Both the position numbers and the translations under genes were made by a program. A stretch of DNA of 64,000 nucleotides from Candidatus Rhodoferax mariagerensis (lineage in GTDB: Bacteria; Pseudomonadota; Gammaproteobacteria; Burkholderiales; Burkholderiaceae_C): assembly GCA_016719055.1 (NCBI GenBank), contig JADKAW010000040.1:111166-175165 (forward strand), written 5' to 3'. Under the pieces are notes generated by a model. That model saw only the letters and a program-made list of their open reading frames with translations. It did no database searches and was not told the DNA's origin. The stretch's first letter is position 1. Each line of letters opens with the position of its first letter. Below are positions 16,908-24,999 of this stretch, one piece after another.

Positions 16908-17272
16908 ACGCCTCCACTTACTGGTTTCTGGCCGTGGGTGGCGCTGCCGCGCTAACCCACATGGGGGTGTTTGCTGCCACCGAGACGCTGATGTGGCCTG
17001 AACTGGCCAATGCACTGGGGTTTGGCGTGGCCTTTTTTGTGAGTTTTGCCGGCCACCGACGCTTGAGTTTTCAGGATGCTGGCACCAGTGTCAAAACCAG
17101 TTTTCAGCGTTTTGCGGTCACCGCCGTGGCCGGTTTTGCCAGCAATGAGCTGGTCTTTGTGCTGCTGCTGCGCGGCTTGAAGTTGCCGCCGCTGTTGGCG
17201 CTATTTGTCGCGTTGGTCTTTGCAGCCGGGCAAACCTTTGTGCTGAGCCGGTTCTGGGCTTTTCGTCGCTGA
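16904..17272 (+). CDS. GtrA-family membrane protein (probable lipid-linked sugar flippase)
   Basis: The 122-residue protein has four predicted helices and the GtrA signature ALGFGVAFFVSFAGHRRLSF, ending QTFVLSRFWAF. It starts with GTG at 16904, overlapping the glycosyltransferase stop, so the two are coupled. GtrA proteins are thought to move polyprenyl-linked sugars across the inner membrane. The last 72 bases overlap the convergent ArnT-like gene. Confidence 0.88.
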   Translation: MNASTYWFLAVGGAAALTHMGVFAATETLMWPELANALGFGVAFFVSFAGHRRLSFQDAGTSVKTSFQRFAVTAVAGFASNELVFVLLLRGLKLPPLLALFVALVFAAGQTFVLSRFWAFRR

Positions 17273-18814
17273 GTCTGCAGGTCCAGACTTGTACAGCGCC
17301 CAGCCCGCGCCTTGAAAGTGCAGGGTCCAGCCTGGCGGCTGGTCTGCATCCCGACCGTCACTGCGTGTCACCAACCAGTTACCCGATTGGCTGGCGGCAC
17401 GGGCCAGGACATCCATCGATTGCAGGGCCTGCGCTGCCTTGGCATCAAAGTCAGCGCCTTCAAACAGCTCGCGCTGCCAGCCATCACCGGCGCGCTTGCG
17501 CAGCTCGGGCCAGTTTTCCAGCACCCGCATTTGCTGGCGGGTTTGCGTGTAAAAAGGCAGATCGTAAGGGTACGCGGTTGACACATAAATGGTGTCAGCC
17601 GGTGTAGCGGCGCAGGCCAGCACTGCGGCCATATCCTGTGAACGCCCGGTGCGTGTGACATCGCCCACCATCAGCACCACTGCCGAGGCAATGCCGATGT
17701 TGAGCGCCACCAGGCCAGCAAACACCGGCTTTGCCAGCGCGCGATGTGCCATGCTTCGCTGCCAGCCCAACGACGCCAGCAACGCCAGTGGCGGCATCAC
17801 GGGCAAGATGTAGCCCACCAGCTTGGAATTCGGGATCGAAAAAAACACCAGAATCGCCAGCAACCAGACCCAGCAAAGGCGCCACCAGGCTTTGTCCATG
17901 CCAATCGCCGACGTCAGCGTCATGCTGGTGACACGGCGGACCTGGCCAAGCGCAAAAAACGCCCAGGGAAACAGCAGCAGCACCAGAACAACCAGGTAAA
18001 ACCACCAGGCTTGCGGATTGTTGTAGCTGGCGGCGGTGTAGCGGTTGAATTGCTGGCCCACAAACATGTAATTAAAAAATTCAGGGTATTGCCGCTGCAC
18101 CATCACGAACCAAGGCAGTGCCACTCCGGCAAAAATCAGCAAACCGCTGAACCAGGGCAACTGCCAGATTTTTTTGAACTGACGGATCCAGATCAGCCAG
18201 ATCAGCAGCACCAAACCGGGCAAGGCGATGCTGATCAATGCCTTGCTCAGCATGCCCAAAGCACAGGCCAGAAAACCCAGCCGGGCCAGATTAGCATCCG
18301 GTTTGGGACCAGCCATGAAGGCAAAGGCAAAACACCAGATAGCGACCCCAATCCAGGTGGCCACCAGCATGTCGTGGTTGACATATTGACCGCCGATCAG
18401 AAAACTCAAACTGGTGCCCAGCATGATGACAGCGCGCCGGGCAATCGTTTCGGTGCTGATGCTGCGCGCACTCAGGTAAAGGGCGCAGATCATCACCCCG
18501 GCATGTAATGCCGGCACCAGCCGCAGTGCCAATTCGTTCACGCCAAACAGCGACAGGCTGATGGCATCAAGCCAATACAGCAGCGGTGGCTTGTGAAAAA
18601 AAGGAATGCCGTTGAGCCGTGGCGTCAGCCAGTCACCGCTGATCAGCATCCAGCGGCCAACCTCGCCATAACGCCCTTCATCGGGCACCGCCAGCGGGTG
18701 CAGCGATGCCAGCAGCAACAGCAGCAGCCAAAGTGCGGCCAGAATGAGCCAGGACTTTTGCCGCTCAGTCAGACCTTGGGCGGAGGATGGATGCGAAGAG
18801 GAAGTGGCGGTCAC
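17201..18814 (-). CDS. ArnT/PMT-like membrane glycosyltransferase (GT39/GT83 type)
   Basis: The 537-residue polytopic protein has the ArnT signature PLAVPDEGRYGEVGRWMLIS in its first periplasmic loop, FFHKPPLLYWL, then about ten further helices and a soluble C-terminal domain. Such enzymes move a sugar from an undecaprenyl carrier to lipid A or another acceptor in the periplasm. It is translationally coupled (ATGA at 18811-18814) to the YdjC-like gene and convergent with the GtrB/GtrA pair. The acceptor and sugar (aminoarabinose or other) cannot be read from the sequence. Confidence 0.88.
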   Translation of the reverse strand: MTATSSSHPSSAQGLTERQKSWLILAALWLLLLLLASLHPLAVPDEGRYGEVGRWMLISGDWLTPRLNGIPFFHKPPLLYWLDAISLSLFGVNELALRLVPALHAGVMICALYLSARSISTETIARRAVIMLGTSLSFLIGGQYVNHDMLVATWIGVAIWCFAFAFMAGPKPDANLARLGFLACALGMLSKALISIALPGLVLLIWLIWIRQFKKIWQLPWFSGLLIFAGVALPWFVMVQRQYPEFFNYMFVGQQFNRYTAASYNNPQAWWFYLVVLVLLLFPWAFFALGQVRRVTSMTLTSAIGMDKAWWRLCWVWLLAILVFFSIPNSKLVGYILPVMPPLALLASLGWQRSMAHRALAKPVFAGLVALNIGIASAVVLMVGDVTRTGRSQDMAAVLACAATPADTIYVSTAYPYDLPFYTQTRQQMRVLENWPELRKRAGDGWQRELFEGADFDAKAAQALQSMDVLARAASQSGNWLVTRSDGRDADQPPGWTLHFQGAGWALYKSGPADSATKSPEPAQHKGLPGCKDQRDK

Positions 18815-19677
18815 CGGCTGATTTTAGTGGGGCCAACCAGTGCATCGCAGGCCACCCCGCGCATCGGCATCACCCCGGCTTGATTCAGTGCGTAGGCATA
18901 GTCCGGGCCAGCCAGATAGGCAAACTCCAACGCCCGCGCCAGCCCAATTTCGTCCTCTGGTTCGCTGGCCTGCGCAGGGTGGCACATGATGATGCTGCCC
19001 TCAGTGGCTTGTGCCAGCCAGCCTGCCATGAGGGCTGCGTAGTTCAGTGTGTTGCCTGCCAGGTTATAAGTGCCTAATAGTGCTCTAGCCCTTTTCAAAC
19101 CTGCGCCAGAAGCTATATTTTCAAGAGCACTTGCACCCATTATTGCAATCACCCCGGCCTTGAGATCGGCTGTGCCAGCGGGTGCCCTTGAAATGCGGAG
19201 GTAAGGCGCTTGCGCGCCATAGCGTCGGGCCAGCACGTCAACCAGCGCTTCACGAATGCCAGCAAACTGCTGCACATGCTGATGCCCGTCAACATAGTCA
19301 GGGGGCGATTGCCAGCGCGTTTCAAACAAATCCAGCTGCCGCTCAATCACCACCTCAGCCTGTTTGCGGTCAAAACCACCCACAAGCGCGCGCAGCATAG
19401 CCCGCCCCAGTGGCATGCCGTGGCCTTGCGCCACAGCAAACGTGCTGGTCCAGTCCAGGTGCAGGCCGACATCGATGTGACCCCGCAAGTCGATCAACAG
19501 CCTGGCATCCCCCGGCCAGCGAGGCGACAGCACCATGACACTGGTGGCGCTGATGCGTCCCATACGTGCCAGTTTGGCAATGCCCAGCGAAGCGCTTTGA
19601 TTCACGGCAAAGTCGTCAGCACAAACAATCACGCCTTTGACCGGACGTTCGTTTTGGGTTGCGCCGAGCTGGGTCAT
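18811..19677 (-). CDS. ChbG/YdjC-family (HpnK-like) carbohydrate deacetylase
   Basis: The 288-residue protein has VIVCADDFAVNQSAS near the N-terminus, GHIDVGLHLDW, YVDGHQHVQQFAGIREAL and the late SIIMCHPAQAS, together the metal-binding Asp/His set of YdjC deacetylases. It could deacetylate a lipid-linked amino sugar, as ArnD does in the aminoarabinose pathway, before transfer by the coupled ArnT-like enzyme; this is inference from context. A copy of the dispersed repeat (19080-19120) lies in frame and encodes about ENIASGAGLKRARALL. Confidence 0.82.
   Translation of the reverse strand: MTQLGATQNERPVKGVIVCADDFAVNQSASLGIAKLARMGRISATSVMVLSPRWPGDARLLIDLRGHIDVGLHLDWTSTFAVAQGHGMPLGRAMLRALVGGFDRKQAEVVIERQLDLFETRWQSPPDYVDGHQHVQQFAGIREALVDVLARRYGAQAPYLRISRAPAGTADLKAGVIAIMGASALENIASGAGLKRARALLGTYNLAGNTLNYAALMAGWLAQATEGSIIMCHPAQASEPEDEIGLARALEFAYLAGPDYAYALNQAGVMPMRGVACDALVGPTKISR
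19080..19120 (-). repeat. Dispersed ATAGC...GGGCTAGA repeat, inside the YdjC-like gene
   Basis: Read on the minus strand it gives ATAGCTTCTGGCGC, a short variable middle, and AAAAGGGCTAGAGCAC, a close match to the copies at 49072 and 58201. It does not break the reading frame. Confidence 0.65.
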
Positions 19678-20029
19678 AACAATGCCGCCCTCGCTTCAAT
19701 TCCAGTATGGCATCGTGCTAGCGAAGTCAGCCAGCCCACACGGGCAAACGAAGCGGTCAAACCGCCAAAGACACCCGCTTTGACATTGGATTTGAGTTGA
19801 TTGTGTTGACTCACGCCATAAGGGTAACAGCTTGCGCTGCATTTTTTACGGCCGGCGACGGCGTGCATTGTGGTCTAACGCAACCGTCACCCTACAATTT
19901 GCACAGCGCAACTCTAGCTTGTGGCTCAACCGGTCAAGGGCCACTCGAACTAGCGGTCATGATCGCCGGCGTGCGCAGCAAGCCCTGGAATTGCTTGTAA
20001 CGGCTATTTTTTACCCAGTTATCAACACA
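19678..20029. other. Divergent intergenic region, no gene recognised
   Basis: About 350 bases separate the YdjC-like gene and coq7. Short open frames exist on both strands, but none has a ribosome-binding site or a family I recognise. No terminator or RNA gene was seen. It presumably holds two divergent promoters. Confidence 0.4.
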
Positions 20030-20650
20030 ATGATCGACCGATTTTTCACCACCTTTGATGAAGCCCTGCGCACCGTGTTTGCCTCCCACCGTGCCGTTCA
20101 ATCCTGTCCAACGGTGGCCAACGAGGTGACCGAACTTTCCGAGCTTGAAAAAAAAGAATCAGCGGCACTGATGCGTGTCAATCATGTGGGCGAAGTGTGT
20201 GCCCAGGCGCTTTATACGGCGCAGGCGTTTGCTACAAAAAACGAAGCTCTCCGCGCCCATTTCATAAGGGCTAGCGCCGAAGAAACCAATCATCTGGCGT
20301 GGACCGAGGCGCGCCTGAAAGAGCTTGACGACCGCCCCTCGCTGCTGAACCCGCTGTGGTATGCCGGTGCCTTTGGCATTGGTTTGCTGGCTGGCCGTCT
20401 GGGCGATCGGGTTAGCCTGGGCTTTGTCGTGGAGACAGAAAACCAGGTGGAAGCACATCTGGACAGTCACCTGAGCCGTTTGCCAGTGGGTGACCACGCC
20501 TCACGCGCCATCGTGGCGCAAATGAAGGAAGACGAGGCACGTCATGCGCTCGATGCCCAGGAACTCGGGGCGATCGACTTGCCGGCACCCGTCAAAGGCC
20601 TGATGACGTTGGCCGCCAAGGTGATGACCACCGTGGCGCATCGCATCTGA
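20030..20650 (+). CDS. coq7: 2-nonaprenyl-3-methyl-6-methoxy-1,4-benzoquinol hydroxylase
   Basis: The 206-residue diiron protein has the four-helix ligand set: EKKESAALMRVNHVGEVCAQ, AEETNHLAWTEARL, VVETENQVEAHLDSHL and KEDEARHALDAQELGA. These supply the Glu and ExxH ligands of Coq7. It catalyses the C-6 hydroxylation in ubiquinone synthesis at the inner membrane. The ATG at 20030 matches the family start MIDRFF. A stretch at 20231-20277 resembles the dispersed repeat, but the protein is not longer than usual there. Confidence 0.95.
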   Translation: MIDRFFTTFDEALRTVFASHRAVQSCPTVANEVTELSELEKKESAALMRVNHVGEVCAQALYTAQAFATKNEALRAHFIRASAEETNHLAWTEARLKELDDRPSLLNPLWYAGAFGIGLLAGRLGDRVSLGFVVETENQVEAHLDSHLSRLPVGDHASRAIVAQMKEDEARHALDAQELGAIDLPAPVKGLMTLAAKVMTTVAHRI

Positions 20651-21100
20651 TCAGATCTCGGCCACCTCAAAACTGGTGGTGATGGCCGCCGTCTTGCCCA
20701 GCATCACGCTGGCCGAGCAGTACTTGTCGTGGCTCATGGCAATGGCGCGCTCCACCGCTGCCATCGGCACTGCCTTGCCCGTCACTGTGAAATGCATGTT
20801 GATGGCCGTGAACACCTTGGGATCGGTCTCGGCACGCTCGGCGCTGAGCTTGACAGTGCAGCCGCGCACATCGTGGCGGCCGCGCTTGAGAATCAGCACC
20901 ACGTCGTAAGCGGTGCAGCCGCCGGTGCCGGCTAACAAAGTTTCGAGCGGGCGCGGTGCCAGGTTGAGCCCGCCGTTTTCGGGTTTGGCGGCGTCAGGTG
21001 CACCATCCATCACCAGCGTGTGGCCGCTGCCGGTTTCTGCCACAAAACCCATGCCTGAGCGTGTTCCCAGGGCACCGGTCCAGCTCACTGTGCATTCCAT
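20651..21100 (-). CDS. OsmC-family protein
   Basis: The protein of about 149 residues has LAPRPLETLLAGTGGCTAYD with the first reactive cysteine, and AMSHDKYCSAS with the second, typical of OsmC/YhfA-like peroxide-handling proteins. The start at 21100 has GAGG nine bases upstream; 21109 is an alternative. The stop directly abuts the coq7 stop on the other strand (convergent). A cytosolic redox role is likely. Confidence 0.88.
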   Translation of the reverse strand: MECTVSWTGALGTRSGMGFVAETGSGHTLVMDGAPDAAKPENGGLNLAPRPLETLLAGTGGCTAYDVVLILKRGRHDVRGCTVKLSAERAETDPKVFTAINMHFTVTGKAVPMAAVERAIAMSHDKYCSASVMLGKTAAITTSFEVAEI

Positions 21101-21180
21101 ATTGGTCATCCTCAACAAGTCAGAGACGGCGATTGTCGCGTGATTGCTGCATGCGTCGGCCCGCTTATCATCACCCACCT

Positions 21181-22743
21181 ATGAAAACCCATGACCTGAC
21201 CCCTTTTGATTACCTGAAAAAGATCCTCAATGCCCGCGTGTATGACGTGGCGGTGGAAACCGCACTGGAGCCAGCCCAGAGCCTGAGCCAGCGCCTGAAC
21301 AATACGGTACTGCTCAAGCGCGAAGACCAGCAGGCGGTGCACAGTTTCAAGCTTCGCGGTGCCTACAACAAGATGGCCCACCTGAGCCCGGCACATCTGA
21401 AAAAGGGTGTGATTTGCGCCTCGGCCGGCAACCATGCGCAGGGTGTGGCCCTGAGCGCCCAGCGCCTGGGAACACGCGCGGTGATCGTGATGCCAACCAC
21501 CACGCCGCAGGTCAAGGTGGATGCGGTGCGCGGTTTTGGCGGTGAAGTGGTGCTGTTTGGCGACAGCTACTCGGACGCCTATAGTCACGCCGTGTCGCTG
21601 GAAAAGCAGCAAGGATTAACCTTTGTCCATCCCTTTGACGACCCCGATGTAATTGCCGGCCAGGGCACGATTGCCATGGAGATTTTGCGCCAGCACCAGG
21701 GGCGCCTGGACGCGGTGTTTGTCGCCATTGGCGGCGGCGGGCTGATTTCTGGCGTGGCCAACTACATCAAGGCAGTGCGCCCGGAGATCAAGGTGATTGG
21801 TGTGCAGATGAACGACTCGGACGCCATGACCCAATCGGTGGTGGCCCAGCAACGCGTCACATTGGCCGATGTCGGGCTGTTTTCAGACGGCACCGCCGTT
21901 AAATTGGTAGGCGAGGAGACCTTTCGGGTGGCTAGCGAGCTGGTCGATGAGTACCTGCTGGTCGATACCGACGCCGTGTGCGCTGCCATCAAGGACATCT
22001 TTGTTGATACCCGCAGCATCGTGGAGCCTGCGGGCGCCCTCGCCGTGGCGGCCATCAAACAGTACGTGGCCAGGCACAAGACCAAAGGCGAAACCTACGC
22101 CGCCATTTTGTGCGGTGCCAACATGAACTTTGACCGCCTGCGTTTTGTCGCTGAACGCGCCGAGGTGGGCGAAGAGCGCGAGGCGCTGTTGGCGGTGACC
22201 ATTCCGGAAGAGCGCGGCAGCTTTCGGCGATTGTGCGAGCTGATCAGCAACCTGCCGGCCTTTGGTGGTGCCAAGGTGTCGCGCAACGTGACCGAGTTTA
22301 ACTACCGCATCAGCGATGCAAGCCGGGCACATGTGTTTGTCGGGTTGACCACGGGCAGTCGGGGTGAGTCGGGCAAGATCGCCGCGCACCTGAGTAAACA
22401 CCACTTCAACACGATCGACCTGACCCACGATGATTTGGCCAAGGAACACATTCGGTACATGGTGGGTGGGCATTCGATGCTTGCAAAAGAAGAGCGTCTG
22501 CTGCGTTTTGTGTTTCCCGAGCGCCCGGGCGCGCTGATGAAGTTTTTGAGCCTGATGCGCCCGGGCTGGAACATCAGCATGTTTCATTACCGCAATCAGG
22601 GTGCCGACTATGGCCGCATTCTGGTGGGCCTGCAGGTGCCAGAGGCCGACAACGCGGCATTCGATGAATTTCTGGCCACACTGGGTTATCCGTTTGTCGA
22701 GGAAACAGCCAACCCGGTCTATCAGATGTTTTTGCAGTCATGA
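21181..22743 (+). CDS. ilvA: Threonine ammonia-lyase, biosynthetic
   Basis: The 520-residue protein has the PLP lysine in HSFKLRGAYNKM (about residue 59), the phosphate loop AIGGGGLISGVANYIK, and ICASAGNHAQGVALSA. Two C-terminal ACT-like domains follow (about residues 325-520: LLAVTIPEERGSFRRLCELI and RLLRFVFPERPGALMKFL). These give isoleucine feedback control in the long form. It makes 2-oxobutyrate from threonine for isoleucine synthesis. Its stop overlaps the next start (ATGA). Confidence 0.96.
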   Translation: MKTHDLTPFDYLKKILNARVYDVAVETALEPAQSLSQRLNNTVLLKREDQQAVHSFKLRGAYNKMAHLSPAHLKKGVICASAGNHAQGVALSAQRLGTRAVIVMPTTTPQVKVDAVRGFGGEVVLFGDSYSDAYSHAVSLEKQQGLTFVHPFDDPDVIAGQGTIAMEILRQHQGRLDAVFVAIGGGGLISGVANYIKAVRPEIKVIGVQMNDSDAMTQSVVAQQRVTLADVGLFSDGTAVKLVGEETFRVASELVDEYLLVDTDAVCAAIKDIFVDTRSIVEPAGALAVAAIKQYVARHKTKGETYAAILCGANMNFDRLRFVAERAEVGEEREALLAVTIPEERGSFRRLCELISNLPAFGGAKVSRNVTEFNYRISDASRAHVFVGLTTGSRGESGKIAAHLSKHHFNTIDLTHDDLAKEHIRYMVGGHSMLAKEERLLRFVFPERPGALMKFLSLMRPGWNISMFHYRNQGADYGRILVGLQVPEADNAAFDEFLATLGYPFVEETANPVYQMFLQS

Positions 22744-23756
22744 GCGCCAGCCTCGACGGTAAACTGGTGGTGGCCATCAGTAGCCGGGCACTGTTTGACT
22801 TCGAGGAAGAAAACCTGGTGTTTGAGCAAAGCGATGACCGCGCCTACATGGCTTTGCAACTACAGCGCCTCGACATTCCGGCCCGACCCGGCGTGGCGTT
22901 TTCGCTGGTCAGGAAACTGCTGGCGTTTAACCTGCCACCTCATGCAAAGGGATACACAGCGGACGCAACTGGGCCGTCTGCAGACTCCCACAGCGGCTTG
23001 AAGCCACCCCTGCAGGGGCAAAACGAACTGACAGAAGGCCTGCCATCCCACAACCAGCCCGTGGAGGTGGTGATCCTGTCACGCAACGACCCGGTGTCGG
23101 GCATGCGGGTGTTTCGCTCGGCGCGTCATTACGATCTGCCGATTGAGCGCGGCAGTTTCACCCGCGGCCAGTCACCTTGGCGCTATCTCAAACCGCTGCA
23201 TGCCAACCTGTTTTTAAGCACTCACTTGAGCGATGTGCGCGCGGCTCTGGCCGCCGGCGTGCCCGCCGCGCAGGTTTATCCGCACTCGGCCCACGCCAGC
23301 GAAGCCCATCCGCTGGAGGTGCGCATTGCCTTTGACGGTGACGCCGTGCTGTTTTCTGACGAAGCCGAACGCGTCTACCAGTCCCAGGGCCTGCAGGCCT
23401 TTCAGCAACACGAAATCGAAAAGGCCGCGCTGCCTCTGCCCGACGGTCCATTCAAGCCGCTGCTGGTGGCCTTGCAGCGCCTGCAGCAATCGGGCACACC
23501 GCAAATGCGTGTGCGTACCGCGCTGGTCACAGCGCGCAGCGCTCCGGCGCATGAGCGCGCCATCCGCACGCTGATGAACTGGAACATCGAAGTCGATGAA
23601 GCGATGTTTTTGGGCGGCCTGGCCAAGGGCGAGTTTCTGCGCGAGTTCGAGCCTGATTTTTTCTTTGACGACCAGACCGGTCACATCGAGTCGGCGGCGC
23701 AACATGTGCCCTCGGGGCATGTGGCGAGTGGCGCCCGCAATCGAGGCCTCGACTGA
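22740..23756 (+). CDS. 5'-nucleotidase (cytosolic NT5C1-like family)
   Basis: The 338-residue protein matches the bacterial relatives of cytosolic 5'-nucleotidase 1: VVAISSRALFDFEEEN, VEVVILSRNDPVSGMRVFRS, GVPAAQVYPHSAHAS, RIAFDGDAVLFSDEAERVYQ and FFDDQTGHIESA. An in-frame insert of about 38 residues (about 70-107, around HSGLKPPLQGQNELTEG), encoded near 22945-23058 and containing the palindrome CCCCTGCAGGGG, interrupts the N-terminal part. It is coupled to ilvA by a 4-base overlap. It probably dephosphorylates nucleoside monophosphates. Confidence 0.85.
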   Translation: MSASLDGKLVVAISSRALFDFEEENLVFEQSDDRAYMALQLQRLDIPARPGVAFSLVRKLLAFNLPPHAKGYTADATGPSADSHSGLKPPLQGQNELTEGLPSHNQPVEVVILSRNDPVSGMRVFRSARHYDLPIERGSFTRGQSPWRYLKPLHANLFLSTHLSDVRAALAAGVPAAQVYPHSAHASEAHPLEVRIAFDGDAVLFSDEAERVYQSQGLQAFQQHEIEKAALPLPDGPFKPLLVALQRLQQSGTPQMRVRTALVTARSAPAHERAIRTLMNWNIEVDEAMFLGGLAKGEFLREFEPDFFFDDQTGHIESAAQHVPSGHVASGARNRGLD

Positions 23757-24039
23757 GTCTCTTGTCTGCCTATGACAGGCACTATTGTTTTCATAGGTAT
23801 GGCATTGAACCGCCCTGCCCACATCCGGAAAGTAGCGTTTTGAAGACCGTTGCTGAGATTTGCTCCTTAGCAACCTGTCTGACTAAAAACGCTACTGAAA
23901 AACTCTTCCTTTGCTATTGGTAGTGTAGTGATAAAGCCATAATAAGCATGGCTTTAGAAGGATTTATATCAAAATTTCGAACTTCATTCTGAATGACCGC
24001 AAGACCGACTACCTGCTGCCCCCATCAATGCCATTGAGT

Positions 24040-24283
24040 TAAGGGCCAACAGCATCCACGCTCGGAACTTGTCTGCCAGCGGGTTCGATCTGGCTTGGCG
24101 GATATCGAGGCGTTCATCAGAGCCCAGCGTCTTGATCTCACGCTCGATGTCATAAAGTTGGCTGATATACGTGCACGCCTGCTGGGCAATCTGACTCTTG
24201 CTGCTGACATGCAGATCAAAGAACTTGCGCCTTGAATGCGCCATGCACCCGGCCTCGGTGATGGCCGCCACTTCGTAACCAAT
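24040..24283 (-). pseudogene. IS66 transposase (TnpC) fragment
   Basis: Reading GYEVAAITEAGCMAHSRRKF then FDLHVSSKSQIAQQA and YISQLYDIEREIK, these bases match the middle of IS66-type TnpC, including the AGCMAHxRRKFFDLH signature. Both ends are missing; homology stops near AWM at about 24040. The 250 bases between the nucleotidase gene and this fragment hold nothing else I recognise. Confidence 0.85.
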
Positions 24284-24504
24284 TTAAGACCCAGTCAATA
24301 GATGCTCCTTGAACGTACTTTCAACGGTACTGTCAAGTCGGAGAGTTGCAAGCAAAGTCTGTTTTGACAAACGGGTGTAAAAACCATCTCAAGGGTAGTT
24401 CGCGCTTCGGCAAGCGCGAGGTTGTTTGGGGCTTAGTCGGTCAAGACCGTTCATCATCAGGCACACTCTGTCTTTTTTCAACAATCCTGCAATTGCGTTT
24501 GACC

Positions 24505-24981
24505 ATGTTTTACGCCATCCTGAAAACCCTGCACCTGCCGTCCATCAGCGTCTGGAGCGGTGGCATGGCATTTGTCCATTTCTTTTTGCGAGCGGCAATG
24601 GCTTCGTTTGAACTCGGAATGAGGGTTCGGGTGATGTATGCGGTACCAGCGCGTTTTTTTTCAGCCATTACGGCGGAACGCCACCGCGGTACTTGTCACT
24701 GGCAGCTCGATGATTGGCAGCGTGGCCAAACAGGCTATGCAGTCTGGCGTGCATTTCACGATGCCGGTGGAGTGGTTGATCATGGCGGCGCTGGGCCTAA
24801 TCATGATGGTATTTTTGTCTACATCCGTTTTGCACTGTTTGTCCGGATGGGCCGCGCTTCCAGCGCTGCAGATTGGCCTTCAGCGGTAGCAGCGCTTGTC
24901 AAAATCCGTTTCTGGGCAGTGGTGAACTTGACGCTTGGCGTCTTGATTATTCTTGTGACGCTGCTGGGGTTCTCCGCTTAA
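24505..24981 (+). pseudogene. CopD-like integral membrane protein with paired frameshifts
   Basis: From ATG 24505 the start MFYAILKTLHLPSISVWSGG is typical of small CopD-like four-helix proteins. The end VKIRFWAVVNLTLGVLIILV is in the same frame. Between about 24655 and 24815 the helix-forming sequence is found one frame over (SSMIGSVAKQAMQSGVHFTM, then PVEWLIMAALGLIMMV). One extra base near the T8 run at 24653-24660 or just after, and one missing base near 24812, would explain this. The corrected protein has about 158 residues. Because the two changes cancel, the given frame is open throughout but would encode nonsense in the middle. The role is unknown, possibly heme or metal related as in the family. 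Confidence 0.75.
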
Positions 24982-24999
24982 TACGTTATTGACCTCAGC

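Noticed and set aside
17744..18508. 254-codon open frame antisense to the ArnT-like gene
   Set aside because: It is Gln/His rich without family features; the opposite strand encodes a clear polytopic protein.
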